DNA from: Sphingobacterium phlebotomi
GTDB lineage: Bacteria; Bacteroidota; Bacteroidia; Sphingobacteriales; Sphingobacteriaceae
Direction: 5' to 3'
DNA length: 64,000 nucleotides
Assembly: GCF_008180195.1 (NCBI RefSeq)
Contig: NZ_VTAV01000002.1
Location: 62,001 to 126,000 of the forward strand
Below are positions 36,464-44,967 of the stretch, one piece after another (position 1 is the first letter of the stretch; each line of letters starts with the position of its first letter). The notes below the pieces were generated by a model. It made no database searches. It was not told where the DNA came from and saw only the letters and a program-made list of their open reading frames with translations. The position numbers and the translations under genes are program-made.

Positions 36464-37303
36464 TTATTTCGTGATAACCAATAATTGACCAACAGACAGA
36501 TCATCAGAAGATAAGCCATTTAGTTGTTTGATTTGGTCCATACTCACACCATGACGTTGGCTAATACTGTAGAGTGTATCTGTTGCTTTTACTTCATAAA
36601 TGACCATCGCTACTGCATTTTTAATCACTTCGGTATTCATGGTGGCCTCCGGTTCTTTGATCTCCCTTTCATGGATGATATCCTCTACTTGCTCTTCCCG
36701 CTTCTCTTTAGTAGCATAGGATACTTCCGGTCTATCGTATTGATAAAGCTGATACCGCTCTATCAAATTGATAAGCAATTCGGGATAGCGAGGATTTGTA
36801 GCGTATCCCGCTTCTTTCAATCCTTTTGCCCAACCTTTGTAGTCGTTCTTATCCAATGTAAAAAGTTTTTCATAGCGTTTTCTCAATAGAAACTGGCTAT
36901 GATCCCGAAACGAATGTTCTGGGTTATTATATACACGAAAACAATCCCGCACGTGGTCATCTGGGCGTGTAACTGATTTTCCTTGCCATACACCCCCACA
37001 TTTTATTCCAAAGTGATTATTGGCCTCTCGCGCTAGATAGCTATTTCCATTTCCCGATTCCAATAGCGCTTGTGCCAACTTTATGCTGGCAGGAATACCG
37101 TATTGGTTCATTTCGGCAATAGCAATATCCTTATATTGCTCGATATACGTTAGTCCAGATGTTGACGTAGTTACCGGAGTCCGACCTTGGTCTGTCTTAT
37201 TTTTTCCGTAATTCGGATGTTGTAATGTTGTTTTACGTGAAGCGCAAGAACCGAATACCAGTATGACAGTAACGAGCAGTAGAAATAAGGCCTTGTTCTT
37301 CAT
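36464..37303 (-). CDS. Glucosaminidase-LysM lipoprotein (paralogue 1)
   Basis: This is a 279-residue peptidoglycan hydrolase of the glucosaminidase (GH73) type. The signal peptide has a lipobox (FGSC). The catalytic domain (about 55-195) contains GIPASIKLAQALLESGNGNS with the candidate catalytic Glu, then NNHFGIKCGGVWQG and YNNPEHSFRDHSQFL. A C-terminal LysM (ATDTLYSISQRHGVSMDQIKQLNGL) binds the wall. It starts 6 bp after the next gene upstream, a clear paralogue of the same layout, so the pair arose by tandem duplication and is probably cotranscribed. Confidence 0.94.
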   Translation of the reverse strand: MKNKALFLLLVTVILVFGSCASRKTTLQHPNYGKNKTDQGRTPVTTSTSGLTYIEQYKDIAIAEMNQYGIPASIKLAQALLESGNGNSYLAREANNHFGIKCGGVWQGKSVTRPDDHVRDCFRVYNNPEHSFRDHSQFLLRKRYEKLFTLDKNDYKGWAKGLKEAGYATNPRYPELLINLIERYQLYQYDRPEVSYATKEKREEQVEDIIHEREIKEPEATMNTEVIKNAVAMVIYEVKATDTLYSISQRHGVSMDQIKQLNGLSSDDLSVGQLLVITK

Positions 37304-37309
37304 TTTTGA

Positions 37310-38056
37310 TTATAACAACAAACGCTGACCTATTGATAGGTTCGACGATTGCAAATTATTTCGTCTTTTTAACGCTTCTACAGATGTATTGTAACGTGTT
37401 GCCAATTCCGTAAGTGTGTCTCCTTTTGTTACGACATGGGATTCACCCGATGTAAAACCTGCAGACGTGTCATTAGCTTCCATAGAACTCAGCAATATGT
37501 CCTGTTGAATTTTTGCTGCACCACTTTTGGCTAACATTCCTTTTGCAACGGGTTGCTGTTCTTTTTGATCATATTTATCCAGATTATAGCGTCTAATAGT
37601 CGCCAATACTTTAGGTGTCCAGCTGCTTAAACTCGTATAGCCGGCCCGGAAAATACCTTTGACCCAACCCTCATAATCGTCTGAATCATACTTATCAAAA
37701 AGTACCCTGTTTGCTTTTCGGCGTTGCATTAGCCCCACAAAGTCGCGATAGGATTCTTCGGCAGATCCATATCCTTTATACGCCGAGCGAATGGCTTTAC
37801 TGTTATTTTTTCCTTTGATTCCGAAATGATTATTAAGATGTTTCGCTACGCGGCTGTTGCCATAAGCACTCTCGTGAAAAGCTACCGCTAAAATAACAGA
37901 AGCTGGCACTCCTGTTTCGTTCATCAATTGTTGAGCTAAGTCTTTATGCTCTGCAATATAACTACTTGGTGAAAATTTTTGTGCAATGGTCGTAGTGACC
38001 GTAAACACAAACATTAGTAGTATCGTTACATACTTACCAATACTTGTTTTTTGCAT
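37310..38056 (-). CDS. Glucosaminidase-LysM protein (paralogue 2)
   Basis: This is a peptidoglycan hydrolase of the same type as its downstream neighbour. The frame is open from 38107, but the ATG at 38056 is preferred because it begins a signal peptide (TIAQ) and clears the end of the methyltransferase gene. That gives 248 residues. GVPASVILAVAFHESAYGNSR carries the candidate catalytic Glu, and NNHFGIKGKNNSKAIR follows. One LysM (KGDTLTELATRYNTSVEALKRRNNL) is at the C-terminus. Unlike paralogue 1 it lacks a lipobox Cys, so the two probably act in different parts of the envelope. Confidence 0.93.
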   Translation of the reverse strand: MQKTSIGKYVTILLMFVFTVTTTIAQKFSPSSYIAEHKDLAQQLMNETGVPASVILAVAFHESAYGNSRVAKHLNNHFGIKGKNNSKAIRSAYKGYGSAEESYRDFVGLMQRRKANRVLFDKYDSDDYEGWVKGIFRAGYTSLSSWTPKVLATIRRYNLDKYDQKEQQPVAKGMLAKSGAAKIQQDILLSSMEANDTSAGFTSGESHVVTKGDTLTELATRYNTSVEALKRRNNLQSSNLSIGQRLLL

Positions 38057-38078
38057 ATCATTTATTTTTGTCCAACCA

Positions 38079-38714
38079 TTACTTTTTGCGTAATACAAAA
38101 AGTCCATCTCTAATGGGCAAAATCAGCTTTTCTACACGGCTGTCTTTTGCCAAGGTTTCATTTAGTTCAATTACTTTTCTTGTTTGGTTATCCGGATTAT
38201 CCGTCAAAACCTTCCCTTTCCATAGCACATTATCTATTAAGATCAATCCTCCACTGGAAACGCGATCAATAAGCGTTTCAAAATAATAAAGGTTTCTCTT
38301 TTTGTCGGCATCAATAAACACCAAATCAAAATTCCCTTCTATTGTGGGAATAATTTCGGCGGCATCTCCAATATGATATTTTATTTGCTCCCGAAAAGAC
38401 GAAGTATCAAAATAACCTTGTACACGTTCTTCCAATTCTTCATTGATGTCGATGGTATGCAGCATCCCCTCTTCATCAAGCCCCTCTGCCAAACACAGTG
38501 TGGCATACCCCGTGAACGTACCTATTTCCAATATTCTTTTGGGCTTCACGAGTTTAGCCAACATAGAAAGAACTCTTCCTTGAAAATGACCAGATAACAT
38601 GTGTGGCATCGCTTCACGCAAATAAGTCTCCCTATCTATCCGCTTTAGAAGCTCACTTTCTGTATCACATGTCTTCTCTAAATACGCATTTAATGCGTCT
38701 TCATTTCCAAGCAT
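38079..38714 (-). CDS. Class I SAM-dependent O-methyltransferase
   Basis: This is a methyltransferase of the catechol/caffeoyl-CoA O-methyltransferase group (Methyltransf_3). From the ATG at 38714 it has 211 residues, the usual length; the longer frame to 38840 would include the folE terminator and is rejected. SAM binding is shown by RILEIGTFTGYATLCLAEGL, with HTIDIN and DLVFIDADKK following. ILIDNVLWKGKVL is a family hallmark. The acceptor is unknown. A 22-bp gap separates it from the glucosaminidase gene. Confidence 0.92.
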   Translation of the reverse strand: MLGNEDALNAYLEKTCDTESELLKRIDRETYLREAMPHMLSGHFQGRVLSMLAKLVKPKRILEIGTFTGYATLCLAEGLDEEGMLHTIDINEELEERVQGYFDTSSFREQIKYHIGDAAEIIPTIEGNFDLVFIDADKKRNLYYFETLIDRVSSGGLILIDNVLWKGKVLTDNPDNQTRKVIELNETLAKDSRVEKLILPIRDGLFVLRKK

Positions 38715-38795
38715 AGTCGCAAAAATACGAAGTAACACCCTATTACAAAAAATTTTAACATAAATTAAAGCTCCTGTCGTGTAACCAAAATAATT

Positions 38796-38833
38796 AAAAA
38801 AAGCCCTTTTTGATATCAAAAAGGGCTTTTTTT
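38796..38833. terminator. Symmetrical terminator after folE
   Basis: The 38 bp form a perfect palindrome: AAAAAAAGCCCTTTTTGAT followed by its complement. On the minus strand it is a strong stem with a T tract located 15 bp after the folE stop. It separates folE from the O-methyltransferase gene, which therefore needs its own promoter. Confidence 0.9.
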
Positions 38834-38847
38834 GGCACAATATTCCA

Positions 38848-39480
38848 CTAATCCAGCGAGGCTGTAATCAGTCTTAGAAATTCCGATCGTGTAACATCGT
38901 TTTGGAAAGCTCCAGTAAAGGCAGAGGTGGTCGTAACTGAATTTTGCTTCTGCACACCGCGCATTGCCATACACATGTGTTTACATTCCATCACTACCGC
39001 AACACCTGCTGGCTTTAACGTTTGTTGTATACAATCCCGTATTTCATTTGTCAATCGTTCCTGTACTTGTAGACGTCGCGCAAATGCATCCACAACACGA
39101 GGGATCTTGCTCAAACCTACAATATGCCCGTTAGGGATATAAGCAATATGCGCTTTTCCAAAAAAGGGAAGCATGTGGTGTTCGCACATCGAATAAATCT
39201 CGATATCTTTCACCACCACCATCTGGCTATACTCTTCTTCAAACATGGCGCTCCGCAATACTTCTGCTGCATCAACATCGTATCCATGTGTTAAAAACTG
39301 CAAGGCTTTAGCGACACGCTCGGGTGTCTTAATCAATCCCTCCCTTTCCGGATTTTCACCAATAGCCCGTAAAATAGCAGGATAATAGCCTGCAATTTCT
39401 TCTACTTGTTTTTGATTATACTGATCGATTTTGATATAACCATCTTGTTCTTCGCTTTCGAAGGATGTTAGATTACTCAT
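38848..39480 (-). CDS. folE: GTP cyclohydrolase I
   Basis: This cytosolic enzyme converts GTP to 7,8-dihydroneopterin triphosphate. Its 210 residues match the family. The zinc and active-site motifs are present: [43 protein letters not shown], and [14 protein letters not shown] with the second zinc Cys. The product feeds folate, and also the pterin made by the PTPS-like enzyme encoded 26 bp upstream on the same strand, with which it is probably cotranscribed. Confidence 0.98.
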   Translation of the reverse strand: MSNLTSFESEEQDGYIKIDQYNQKQVEEIAGYYPAILRAIGENPEREGLIKTPERVAKALQFLTHGYDVDAAEVLRSAMFEEEYSQMVVVKDIEIYSMCEHHMLPFFGKAHIAYIPNGHIVGLSKIPRVVDAFARRLQVQERLTNEIRDCIQQTLKPAGVAVVMECKHMCMAMRGVQKQNSVTTTSAFTGAFQNDVTRSEFLRLITASLD

Positions 39481-39506
39481 TTGTTTAAATTAAAAATGGC
39501 ACTTAT

Positions 39507-39920
39507 TTATTCACCAAAATATTCGACAAAATTATTCTCTGTTTCGTACAGCTTGACAGCGTGCAATTGTACATTTTCCTGATCAAAATACGGTTTTAAC
39601 ACATGGAAAATCTCCATGGCAATGACTTCGGTGGAGGCCTTCTTGCCTTTCATGAAATCAACATCAAGGTTCACATTTTTATGATCCAACTTACTGATGA
39701 CATGCTTCAAAATGATGCTTTTCATCTTTTTGAGATCGATTAAGAAACCTGTCTCGGGGTTTATCTCGCCTTTTACCGTCACAAAAAGCTCATAGTTGTG
39801 ACCATGCCAGTTAGGGTTTGAACAATTGCCAAATACAGCCTCATTTTGCTCCTGAGACCAATCTTCCCGATATAGCTTATGTGCCGCGCTGAACCGTTCG
39901 CGTCTCGTGATATGAATCAT
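39507..39920 (-). CDS. 6-pyruvoyltetrahydropterin synthase / QueD family enzyme
   Basis: This 137-residue enzyme acts on dihydroneopterin triphosphate, the product of FolE. Zinc ligands are His in FSAAHKL and the two in WHGHNYE; GNCSNPN supplies the catalytic Cys. LDHKNVN and LYETENNFVEY complete the pocket. The text from GEINPETGF to YETENN is strikingly like animal PTPS enzymes. It could therefore make 6-pyruvoyltetrahydropterin (tetrahydrobiopterin route) or 6-carboxytetrahydropterin (queuosine route). Pairing with folE fits either; no queC or queE is seen nearby. Confidence 0.93.
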   Translation of the reverse strand: MIHITRRERFSAAHKLYREDWSQEQNEAVFGNCSNPNWHGHNYELFVTVKGEINPETGFLIDLKKMKSIILKHVISKLDHKNVNLDVDFMKGKKASTEVIAMEIFHVLKPYFDQENVQLHAVKLYETENNFVEYFGE

Positions 39921-39986
39921 AAGAACAAAGATAGGGGATAAAAACTAGATTCTTAGTATCTTCACCCTCTAAAGCGATTGATCCAC

Positions 39987-40610
39987 ATGACGATTTTAGT
40001 TGTAGCCGCCACTATGGAAGAAATAGAACCTTCTCTCTCTTTTTTGGAAGATAACGGTATAACGTATCTCATTACGGGAGTAGGCATGGTTTCCACGACC
40101 TATGCCTTAACCAAGTATTTGCAACAACATAAAGTTGATTTACTTCTCCATGTTGGAATCGGAGGGATACTGGATCAGTCAGCATGCCTGGGGGAGGTAT
40201 ACCAGATACTTACCGATGAAATATTTGGATTGGGGGCCGACAACAATGGCTCATTTGTACCAATAGAAGAACTTGGTTTCGGAAAACGGATATATACACA
40301 GCATCCACCTGCCAATATGCAGCTTCCCGACGTGGATAAAGCACAAGGTATTACCGTTAATCGCGTGCATGGTGCACCAGACAACATCATTCGGCTACAA
40401 CAGCAATATCAAAAGCTCTTGATTGAATCTATGGAGGGTGCTGCGGTGTTCTTCGTTGCCGAGCAGGAGAAAATTTACTGTCTGCAATTCCGGGCTACTT
40501 CTAATTATATTGAGCCCAGAAATCGGGATGCCTGGGAAATTGGATTAGCTGTCAAGAACTTGAATGTTTTTTTACAGCAGCTTTTAGGGTTTTTAAATCA
40601 AGGGGGATAA
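39987..40610 (+). CDS. mqnB: Futalosine hydrolase
   Basis: This nucleosidase-fold enzyme of the futalosine route to menaquinone releases hypoxanthine from futalosine. I chose the ATG at 39987 over the TTG at 39978; it gives 207 residues starting MTILVVAATMEEIEP. ITGVGMVSTTYALTKYL and LLLHVGIGGIL form the base- and ribose-binding parts. SMEGAAVFFVAE is the nucleosidase catalytic region, and RATSNYIEPRNRDAWEIG is characteristic of MqnB as opposed to MTA/SAH nucleosidases. It is divergent from the pterin gene and apparently monocistronic. Confidence 0.93.
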   Translation: MTILVVAATMEEIEPSLSFLEDNGITYLITGVGMVSTTYALTKYLQQHKVDLLLHVGIGGILDQSACLGEVYQILTDEIFGLGADNNGSFVPIEELGFGKRIYTQHPPANMQLPDVDKAQGITVNRVHGAPDNIIRLQQQYQKLLIESMEGAAVFFVAEQEKIYCLQFRATSNYIEPRNRDAWEIGLAVKNLNVFLQQLLGFLNQGG

Positions 40611-40700
40611 ACTTTTTCCCTATTGTCAAAACAATTCTATATTTCCATTGCGTTCACGCTTTTTTACGTATAATCCATTACGAAATATCAAATTATTTAG

Positions 40701-40708
40701 TAGTTTTG
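40701..40708 (+). promoter_or_regulatory. -7 promoter element of pdhB
   Basis: TAGTTTTG is an exact TAnnTTTG match 32 bp before the pdhB ATG. A correctly spaced TTG is not seen. It also supports the start at 40741 against the longer frame that opens at 40648. Confidence 0.5.
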
Positions 40709-40740
40709 CGATATTCAAAAAAGACACAATTTTACAACTG

Positions 40741-41727
40741 ATGAGAGAAATACAATTCAGAGAAGCGCTTCGTGAAGCTATGAACGAAGAGATGCGTAAA
40801 GATGATAAAATATTCTTGATGGGCGAGGAAGTCGCGGAATACAATGGAGCTTATAAAGTGAGCCAGGGTATGCTGGATGAGTTTGGAGCGAAACGTATTA
40901 TCGACACACCCATAGCGGAGCTTGGTTTTGCAGGTATCGGTGTCGGTGCGGCAATGAACGGCCTGAAACCCATTATTGAATTTATGACGTTCAATTTCTC
41001 CTTGGTTGCAATCGACCAAGTCATCAATTCAGCTGCAAAATTGCATCAGATGAGTGGCGGACAATTCTCTTGTCCAATTGTTTTCCGCGGACCAACAGGT
41101 AACGCCGGACAGTTGGGTGCACAGCACTCACAAAATTTCGAGAACTGGTATGCAAATACGCCCGGCTTGAAAGTTGTTATTCCTTCCAATCCTTATGATG
41201 CGAAAGGGTTGTTGAAAACATCCATCCTCGATCCAGATCCTGTCATCTTTATGGAATCAGAGGTAATGTATGGCGATAAAGGGGAAGTTCCGGAAGAAGA
41301 ATACTATTTACCTATCGGTAAAGCACACACGATACAAGAAGGTACAGACGTAACCGTGGTCTCTTTTGGTAAAATGGTTCCTCGTGTGGTTATCCCGGCT
41401 GTAGAGGAATTGACAAAAGAAGGTATTAGCATAGAGTTGATCGATTTACGTTCCGTACGTCCTATTGATTATCACGCGATCATAGAATCAGTGAAAAAAA
41501 CCAACCGTTTAGTGGTCGTAGAAGAGGCTTGGCCATTAGCGTCTATTTCTGGTGAAATCGCATTTAAGGTTCAGAAAGATGCTTTCGACTATCTTGATGC
41601 ACCGGTTATCCGAGTGACATCCGCAGATGTGCCTCTTGGTTATGCCCCTACGCTGGTAGAAGCAAGTTTACCAAACATAGCTAAAGTGGTGAAGGCGGTA
41701 AAAGAAGTGTCTTATATTACCAAGTAA
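40741..41727 (+). CDS. pdhB: Pyruvate dehydrogenase E1 component, beta subunit
   Basis: This 328-residue subunit pairs with an E1 alpha chain to decarboxylate pyruvate with thiamine diphosphate. MREIQFREALREAMNEEMRKD is the usual N-terminus. FLMGEEVAEYNGAYKVSQGM has the conserved Glu that activates the cofactor. IDTPIAELGFAGIGVGAA and AQHSQNFENWYANTPGLKVV are family signatures, and the C-terminal transketolase domain is intact (ISIELIDLRSVRPIDYHAI). The alpha subunit and E2 are not adjacent, so the complex is encoded at separate sites. A good terminator follows. Confidence 0.96.
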   Translation: MREIQFREALREAMNEEMRKDDKIFLMGEEVAEYNGAYKVSQGMLDEFGAKRIIDTPIAELGFAGIGVGAAMNGLKPIIEFMTFNFSLVAIDQVINSAAKLHQMSGGQFSCPIVFRGPTGNAGQLGAQHSQNFENWYANTPGLKVVIPSNPYDAKGLLKTSILDPDPVIFMESEVMYGDKGEVPEEEYYLPIGKAHTIQEGTDVTVVSFGKMVPRVVIPAVEELTKEGISIELIDLRSVRPIDYHAIIESVKKTNRLVVVEEAWPLASISGEIAFKVQKDAFDYLDAPVIRVTSADVPLGYAPTLVEASLPNIAKVVKAVKEVSYITK

Positions 41728-41755
41728 TCATACCTCTCTGAGGGTTAATAATAAG

Positions 41756-41790
41756 AAAGGTCTTCCATATACAATATAGGAAGACCTTTT
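41756..41790 (+). terminator. Terminator of pdhB
   Basis: AAAGGTCTTCC pairs perfectly with GGAAGACCTTT (11 bp; 12-nt loop), followed by a short T-rich tract. It begins 29 bp after the pdhB stop. Confidence 0.85.
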
Positions 41791-41845
41791 TATTTCTCTC
41801 TTTTATTCAATTTTCCCTATATTCACGCTCCATTAATATACACAA

Positions 41846-42604
41846 ATGAAAACATTCTTTATTACAAGCCTTGCCTTATGCATAAGCTTCTTCACTTTTG
41901 CTCAAGAAGCCGTAGATTTTAAACTCAACCCCGAAGTCGGAAAACCTCTTCAGTTTAATATGCTCATGAAAACAGATGTAGATGGTCCACAAAGTGTCAT
42001 TATGGATATGACAATGAAAATGGAATTGCTCCCGGCAAAAAAAGAAAACGAAAATTTCACCCTAGAAAATGTAATCAAAGCTGTCAAAGTAGATATAAAC
42101 GCGGGGATGAACACGATGTCATATGATTCAGAAACTCCCTCTACCGACGAAACAACAAAAATGTTAGGAGATGAATTCTCAAAAATAATTGACCAGAAAA
42201 TTTCATCGGTGATTACTGAGAAAGGCAAAACAATGGAGATTGATTTACCTTCGAGCATTGCGGCACAAGGTTTTGATGCAAATTCTTTCTCTAATATTTC
42301 CCCTTCTTTTCCTGATAAAGCTGTAGCCCCCGGAGAATCTTGGGACAGCACAGCCGAAATGGAAGAGCACCCCTTAATTTCAAAAATGGAGATGTTTTCT
42401 ACCTATAGGGAAGAGAACAAAGACGGTTATGTTATTGATGTTAAAGGCAAAATACTGGATACATCTGGCAATGAAATCGGAACGATATCAGGAGACTATA
42501 CCCTAGATAAGAAAACTCACTTTACAAAAAATAGTACCATAAAAACAAGTCTAGAGGTTCAAGGCACTAAAATAATCAGTGATGTGGAAATGACGGTGGA
42601 ATAG
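41846..42604 (+). CDS. Exported protein, DUF6263-like
   Basis: This is a 252-residue secreted or periplasmic protein with a signal peptide ending TFAQ and no lipobox. It is rich in Met, Asp, Glu and Lys. Its layout matches DUF6263-type proteins: FKLNPEVGKPLQFNMLMK near the start, FPDKAVAPGESWDSTAEM in the middle, and a beta-rich C-terminus (GDYTLDKKTHFTKNSTIKT). The name is from memory and the function is unknown. The gene stands alone between two terminators. Confidence 0.8.
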   Translation: MKTFFITSLALCISFFTFAQEAVDFKLNPEVGKPLQFNMLMKTDVDGPQSVIMDMTMKMELLPAKKENENFTLENVIKAVKVDINAGMNTMSYDSETPSTDETTKMLGDEFSKIIDQKISSVITEKGKTMEIDLPSSIAAQGFDANSFSNISPSFPDKAVAPGESWDSTAEMEEHPLISKMEMFSTYREENKDGYVIDVKGKILDTSGNEIGTISGDYTLDKKTHFTKNSTIKTSLEVQGTKIISDVEMTVE

Positions 42605-42608
42605 AGAT

Positions 42609-42643
42609 AAAAAAGCCCCTTTTCTTTGGAAAGGGGCTTTTTT
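42609..42643. terminator. Bidirectional terminator between convergent genes
   Basis: AAAAAAGCCCCTTT pairs with AAAGGGGCTTTTTT (14 bp, 7-nt loop), with A and T tracts on both sides. It can end both the DUF6263-like gene (plus) and gcvH (minus). Confidence 0.92.
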
Positions 42644-42651
42644 AACCTATT

Positions 42652-43032
42652 TTAAGCATTTATTTCCTCTTTATATCCATCTGCTGATAACAAGGTATCC
42701 ACATCAGACGGATCACTCAGTTTCACACGGATAATCCAACCTTCACCATATGGATCTGTGTTTACCAATTCTGGTGAAGTATCAATCCCGTCATTCACTT
42801 CTAGTACCGTTGCATTCACGGGCATAAACAAGTCCGAAACCGTTTTAACAGCTTCAACTGTACCAAACACTTCATTCGCAGCAACTTCTTCTCCTACGGT
42901 ATTGATATCGACAAAAACAATGTCGCCTAGTTCGCGTTGCGCGAAATCTGTAATCCCAATAACGGCTTCGTCACCTTCTACACGAATCCATTCGTGATCT
43001 TTCGTGTATTTTAATTCTGCTGGAAAATTCAT
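42652..43032 (-). CDS. gcvH: Glycine cleavage system H protein
   Basis: This 126-residue lipoyl carrier shuttles the aminomethyl group between the P, T and L proteins. The lipoylated residue is Lys63 in [46 protein letters not shown] is the standard N-terminal part. The other glycine cleavage genes are not adjacent. It is a single-gene unit, divergent from anmK. Confidence 0.98.
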   Translation of the reverse strand: MNFPAELKYTKDHEWIRVEGDEAVIGITDFAQRELGDIVFVDINTVGEEVAANEVFGTVEAVKTVSDLFMPVNATVLEVNDGIDTSPELVNTDPYGEGWIIRVKLSDPSDVDTLLSADGYKEEINA

Positions 43033-43113
43033 ATGTATAATATTTGTCCAAAAATATAATTATCTACCGAAATAACCAAAATTTCATATCTTTCTTAACT
43101 ATCTTCGTTCCAT

Positions 43114-44310
43114 ATGAATCCACAAATTGAAAAACTGTATCATATAGCGCAACAAAAAGAGCGACGTATTATCGGACTAATGTCTGGAACATCATTGGAC
43201 GGCTTAGATATCGCATTGTGCCGTATAGGTAATAGTGGTCAAGAAACGACATTATTTCTCGAAAACTTTATCACCATTCCCTATAATACTATTTTTCGTC
43301 AACACGTTCGGGAAATATTCGCCAAACGTCAAATAGATCAACAGGTACTTTGCGGTTTACACGCCTATATCGGAAAAATACACGGAGCATTCATCAACCA
43401 GGCATTGAAGCAATGGAATGTCCTTCCATCAGATGTGGATTTAATCGCCAGTCATGGTCAGACCGTTTACCACGCACCTCAACGTCTGACAGGGCAAACA
43501 AATTTTCCCAATAGCACCTTACAAATTGGAGATGGCGATCATATTGCCCACATAACAGGGATATTAACGCTATCGGATTTTCGACAAAAACACGTGGCGG
43601 CAGGGGGAGAGGGAGCGCCATTAGCTGCCTATGGTGATCATCTTCTTTTTACCGCGGAAACGGAAAATAGATTTCTACTTAATATAGGCGGTATTTCTAA
43701 CTTTACCTTCCTCCCTAAACAGGGAAGTAGCCTAAAAGCTTATGCTACAGACCTAGGACCAGGGAATACCATGATGAATCAATTTGTGTTCGAACAATTT
43801 GGGTTGGAAATGGACCAAAATGCCCAAATTGCCAAAAAAGGCATGGTGAATACTGCTCTTTTAAAAGCTTTGTTAACAACCTCTTTTTTAGGTGCGGAGT
43901 TTCCGAAAACCACCGGGCCGGAACTGTTTAATTTAGCCTATTTGAAAAATGCACAGTCTGTTTCCAATACATCTTCACTTACTCCGGAAGATATCTTGGC
44001 GACGCTAAACAAGTTTGCTGCGCAAGCTATAACAGATGGCATCAAACGAACGTCGAAAGATCTTGAAAATGTACATATATATGTTAGTGGGGGAGGTGTG
44101 CACAACCCTTTACTGATGAAAAACATCCGCGAAGCCCTTCCGTCGATGTCTGTATCCTCCTTCAGCTCTTTGGGATTAAATCCAGATGTCAAGGAAGCCT
44201 GTCTCTTTGCCCTTCTTGCCAACGAAACAATAGCAGGTTCACCGTCTCATGTGCAACAGATTAACGATTCCCCTGCCGTATGCATGGGTAAAATTAGCCT
44301 ACCTTATTGA
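43114..44310 (+). CDS. anmK: Anhydro-N-acetylmuramic acid kinase
   Basis: This cytosolic kinase recycles 1,6-anhydroMurNAc from the cell wall to MurNAc 6-phosphate. Its 398 residues include the ATP/sugar-kinase motif IGLMSGTSLDGLDIALCRI, and IASHGQTVYHAPQ follows. TLQIGDGDHIAHITGI and NIGGISNFTFLP are characteristic of AnmK. A C-terminal ATP-binding part (IYVSGGGVHNPLLMKNI) completes the fold. The last 7 bp overlap the convergent DUF2461 gene. Together with the amidase and glucosaminidases encoded in this window it shows active peptidoglycan turnover. Confidence 0.97.
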   Translation: MNPQIEKLYHIAQQKERRIIGLMSGTSLDGLDIALCRIGNSGQETTLFLENFITIPYNTIFRQHVREIFAKRQIDQQVLCGLHAYIGKIHGAFINQALKQWNVLPSDVDLIASHGQTVYHAPQRLTGQTNFPNSTLQIGDGDHIAHITGILTLSDFRQKHVAAGGEGAPLAAYGDHLLFTAETENRFLLNIGGISNFTFLPKQGSSLKAYATDLGPGNTMMNQFVFEQFGLEMDQNAQIAKKGMVNTALLKALLTTSFLGAEFPKTTGPELFNLAYLKNAQSVSNTSSLTPEDILATLNKFAAQAITDGIKRTSKDLENVHIYVSGGGVHNPLLMKNIREALPSMSVSSFSSLGLNPDVKEACLFALLANETIAGSPSHVQQINDSPAVCMGKISLPY

Positions 44311-44966
44311 TCTAAAGCCTGGTGGATAAAACGTTTAAAGGGTAAAATCCGTTTTGCTGTATCGACAACCTTCTGTAAAGATTTAGTCCCTGTTATTTCT
44401 GCGTCGGTAAAGGATTGGTATAAGATAAAGCTCTTTAGCTTCAGCACCTCGATGTGGGGGTCATCTTCACTGTAACCTGCAGGAGCTCTTTTTAACTTAT
44501 CTTCGGTGGATAGATCTGCTACTGTCCAATCTCCTTGTGCCAGTGCATCAACCATCTCTTGATAACTGTAATCTATTTCTTGTCGAATAGCACTCAAATG
44601 ATGCTTCTCGGGACGCCAATATCCCGCTGCCAAAAAATGCTTACCTGGCTCGATATGCAGGTAGTACTCCGGGCCATCCAATTTCCGTCCATCTACCGAA
44701 ATACCCGCCGCAAACCACGTCTTATACGGCGTTTTATCTTTTGAAAACCGGGTATCACGATATATTCTAAACAAACAGCGCGAAGCTTGTATATCTGTAT
44801 TGATATGAGGGTCAAACTCCGATAGTTCAACAATAAGCTGTGTAATATAATCCTTTACATTCGCCAATACTGTTTCATATATCGTCTTATTTTCCTGAAA
44901 CCATTCCCGGTTATTGTTTTCCCGAAGTTGGTTTAAAAAGTCCAATGTTTGTTTTTCTATCTTCAT
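44304..44966 (-). CDS. DUF2461 family protein
   Basis: This 220-residue cytosolic protein belongs to the DUF2461/TIGR02453 family. Recognisable parts are FLNQLRENNNREWFQENK, FRIYRDTRFSKDKTPYKTWFAAGI and the YYLHIEPGKHFLAAGYW segment. The biochemical role of the family is not established. It begins 1 bp after the cdsA stop on the same strand and is probably the last gene of that operon. Confidence 0.92.
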   Translation of the reverse strand: MKIEKQTLDFLNQLRENNNREWFQENKTIYETVLANVKDYITQLIVELSEFDPHINTDIQASRCLFRIYRDTRFSKDKTPYKTWFAAGISVDGRKLDGPEYYLHIEPGKHFLAAGYWRPEKHHLSAIRQEIDYSYQEMVDALAQGDWTVADLSTEDKLKRAPAGYSEDDPHIEVLKLKSFILYQSFTDAEITGTKSLQKVVDTAKRILPFKRFIHQALDQ

Positions 44967-44967
44967 C

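Noticed and set aside
38715-38840. N-terminal extension of the O-methyltransferase frame
   Set aside because: It contains the folE terminator palindrome and its residues do not resemble the family; the ATG at 38714 is used.
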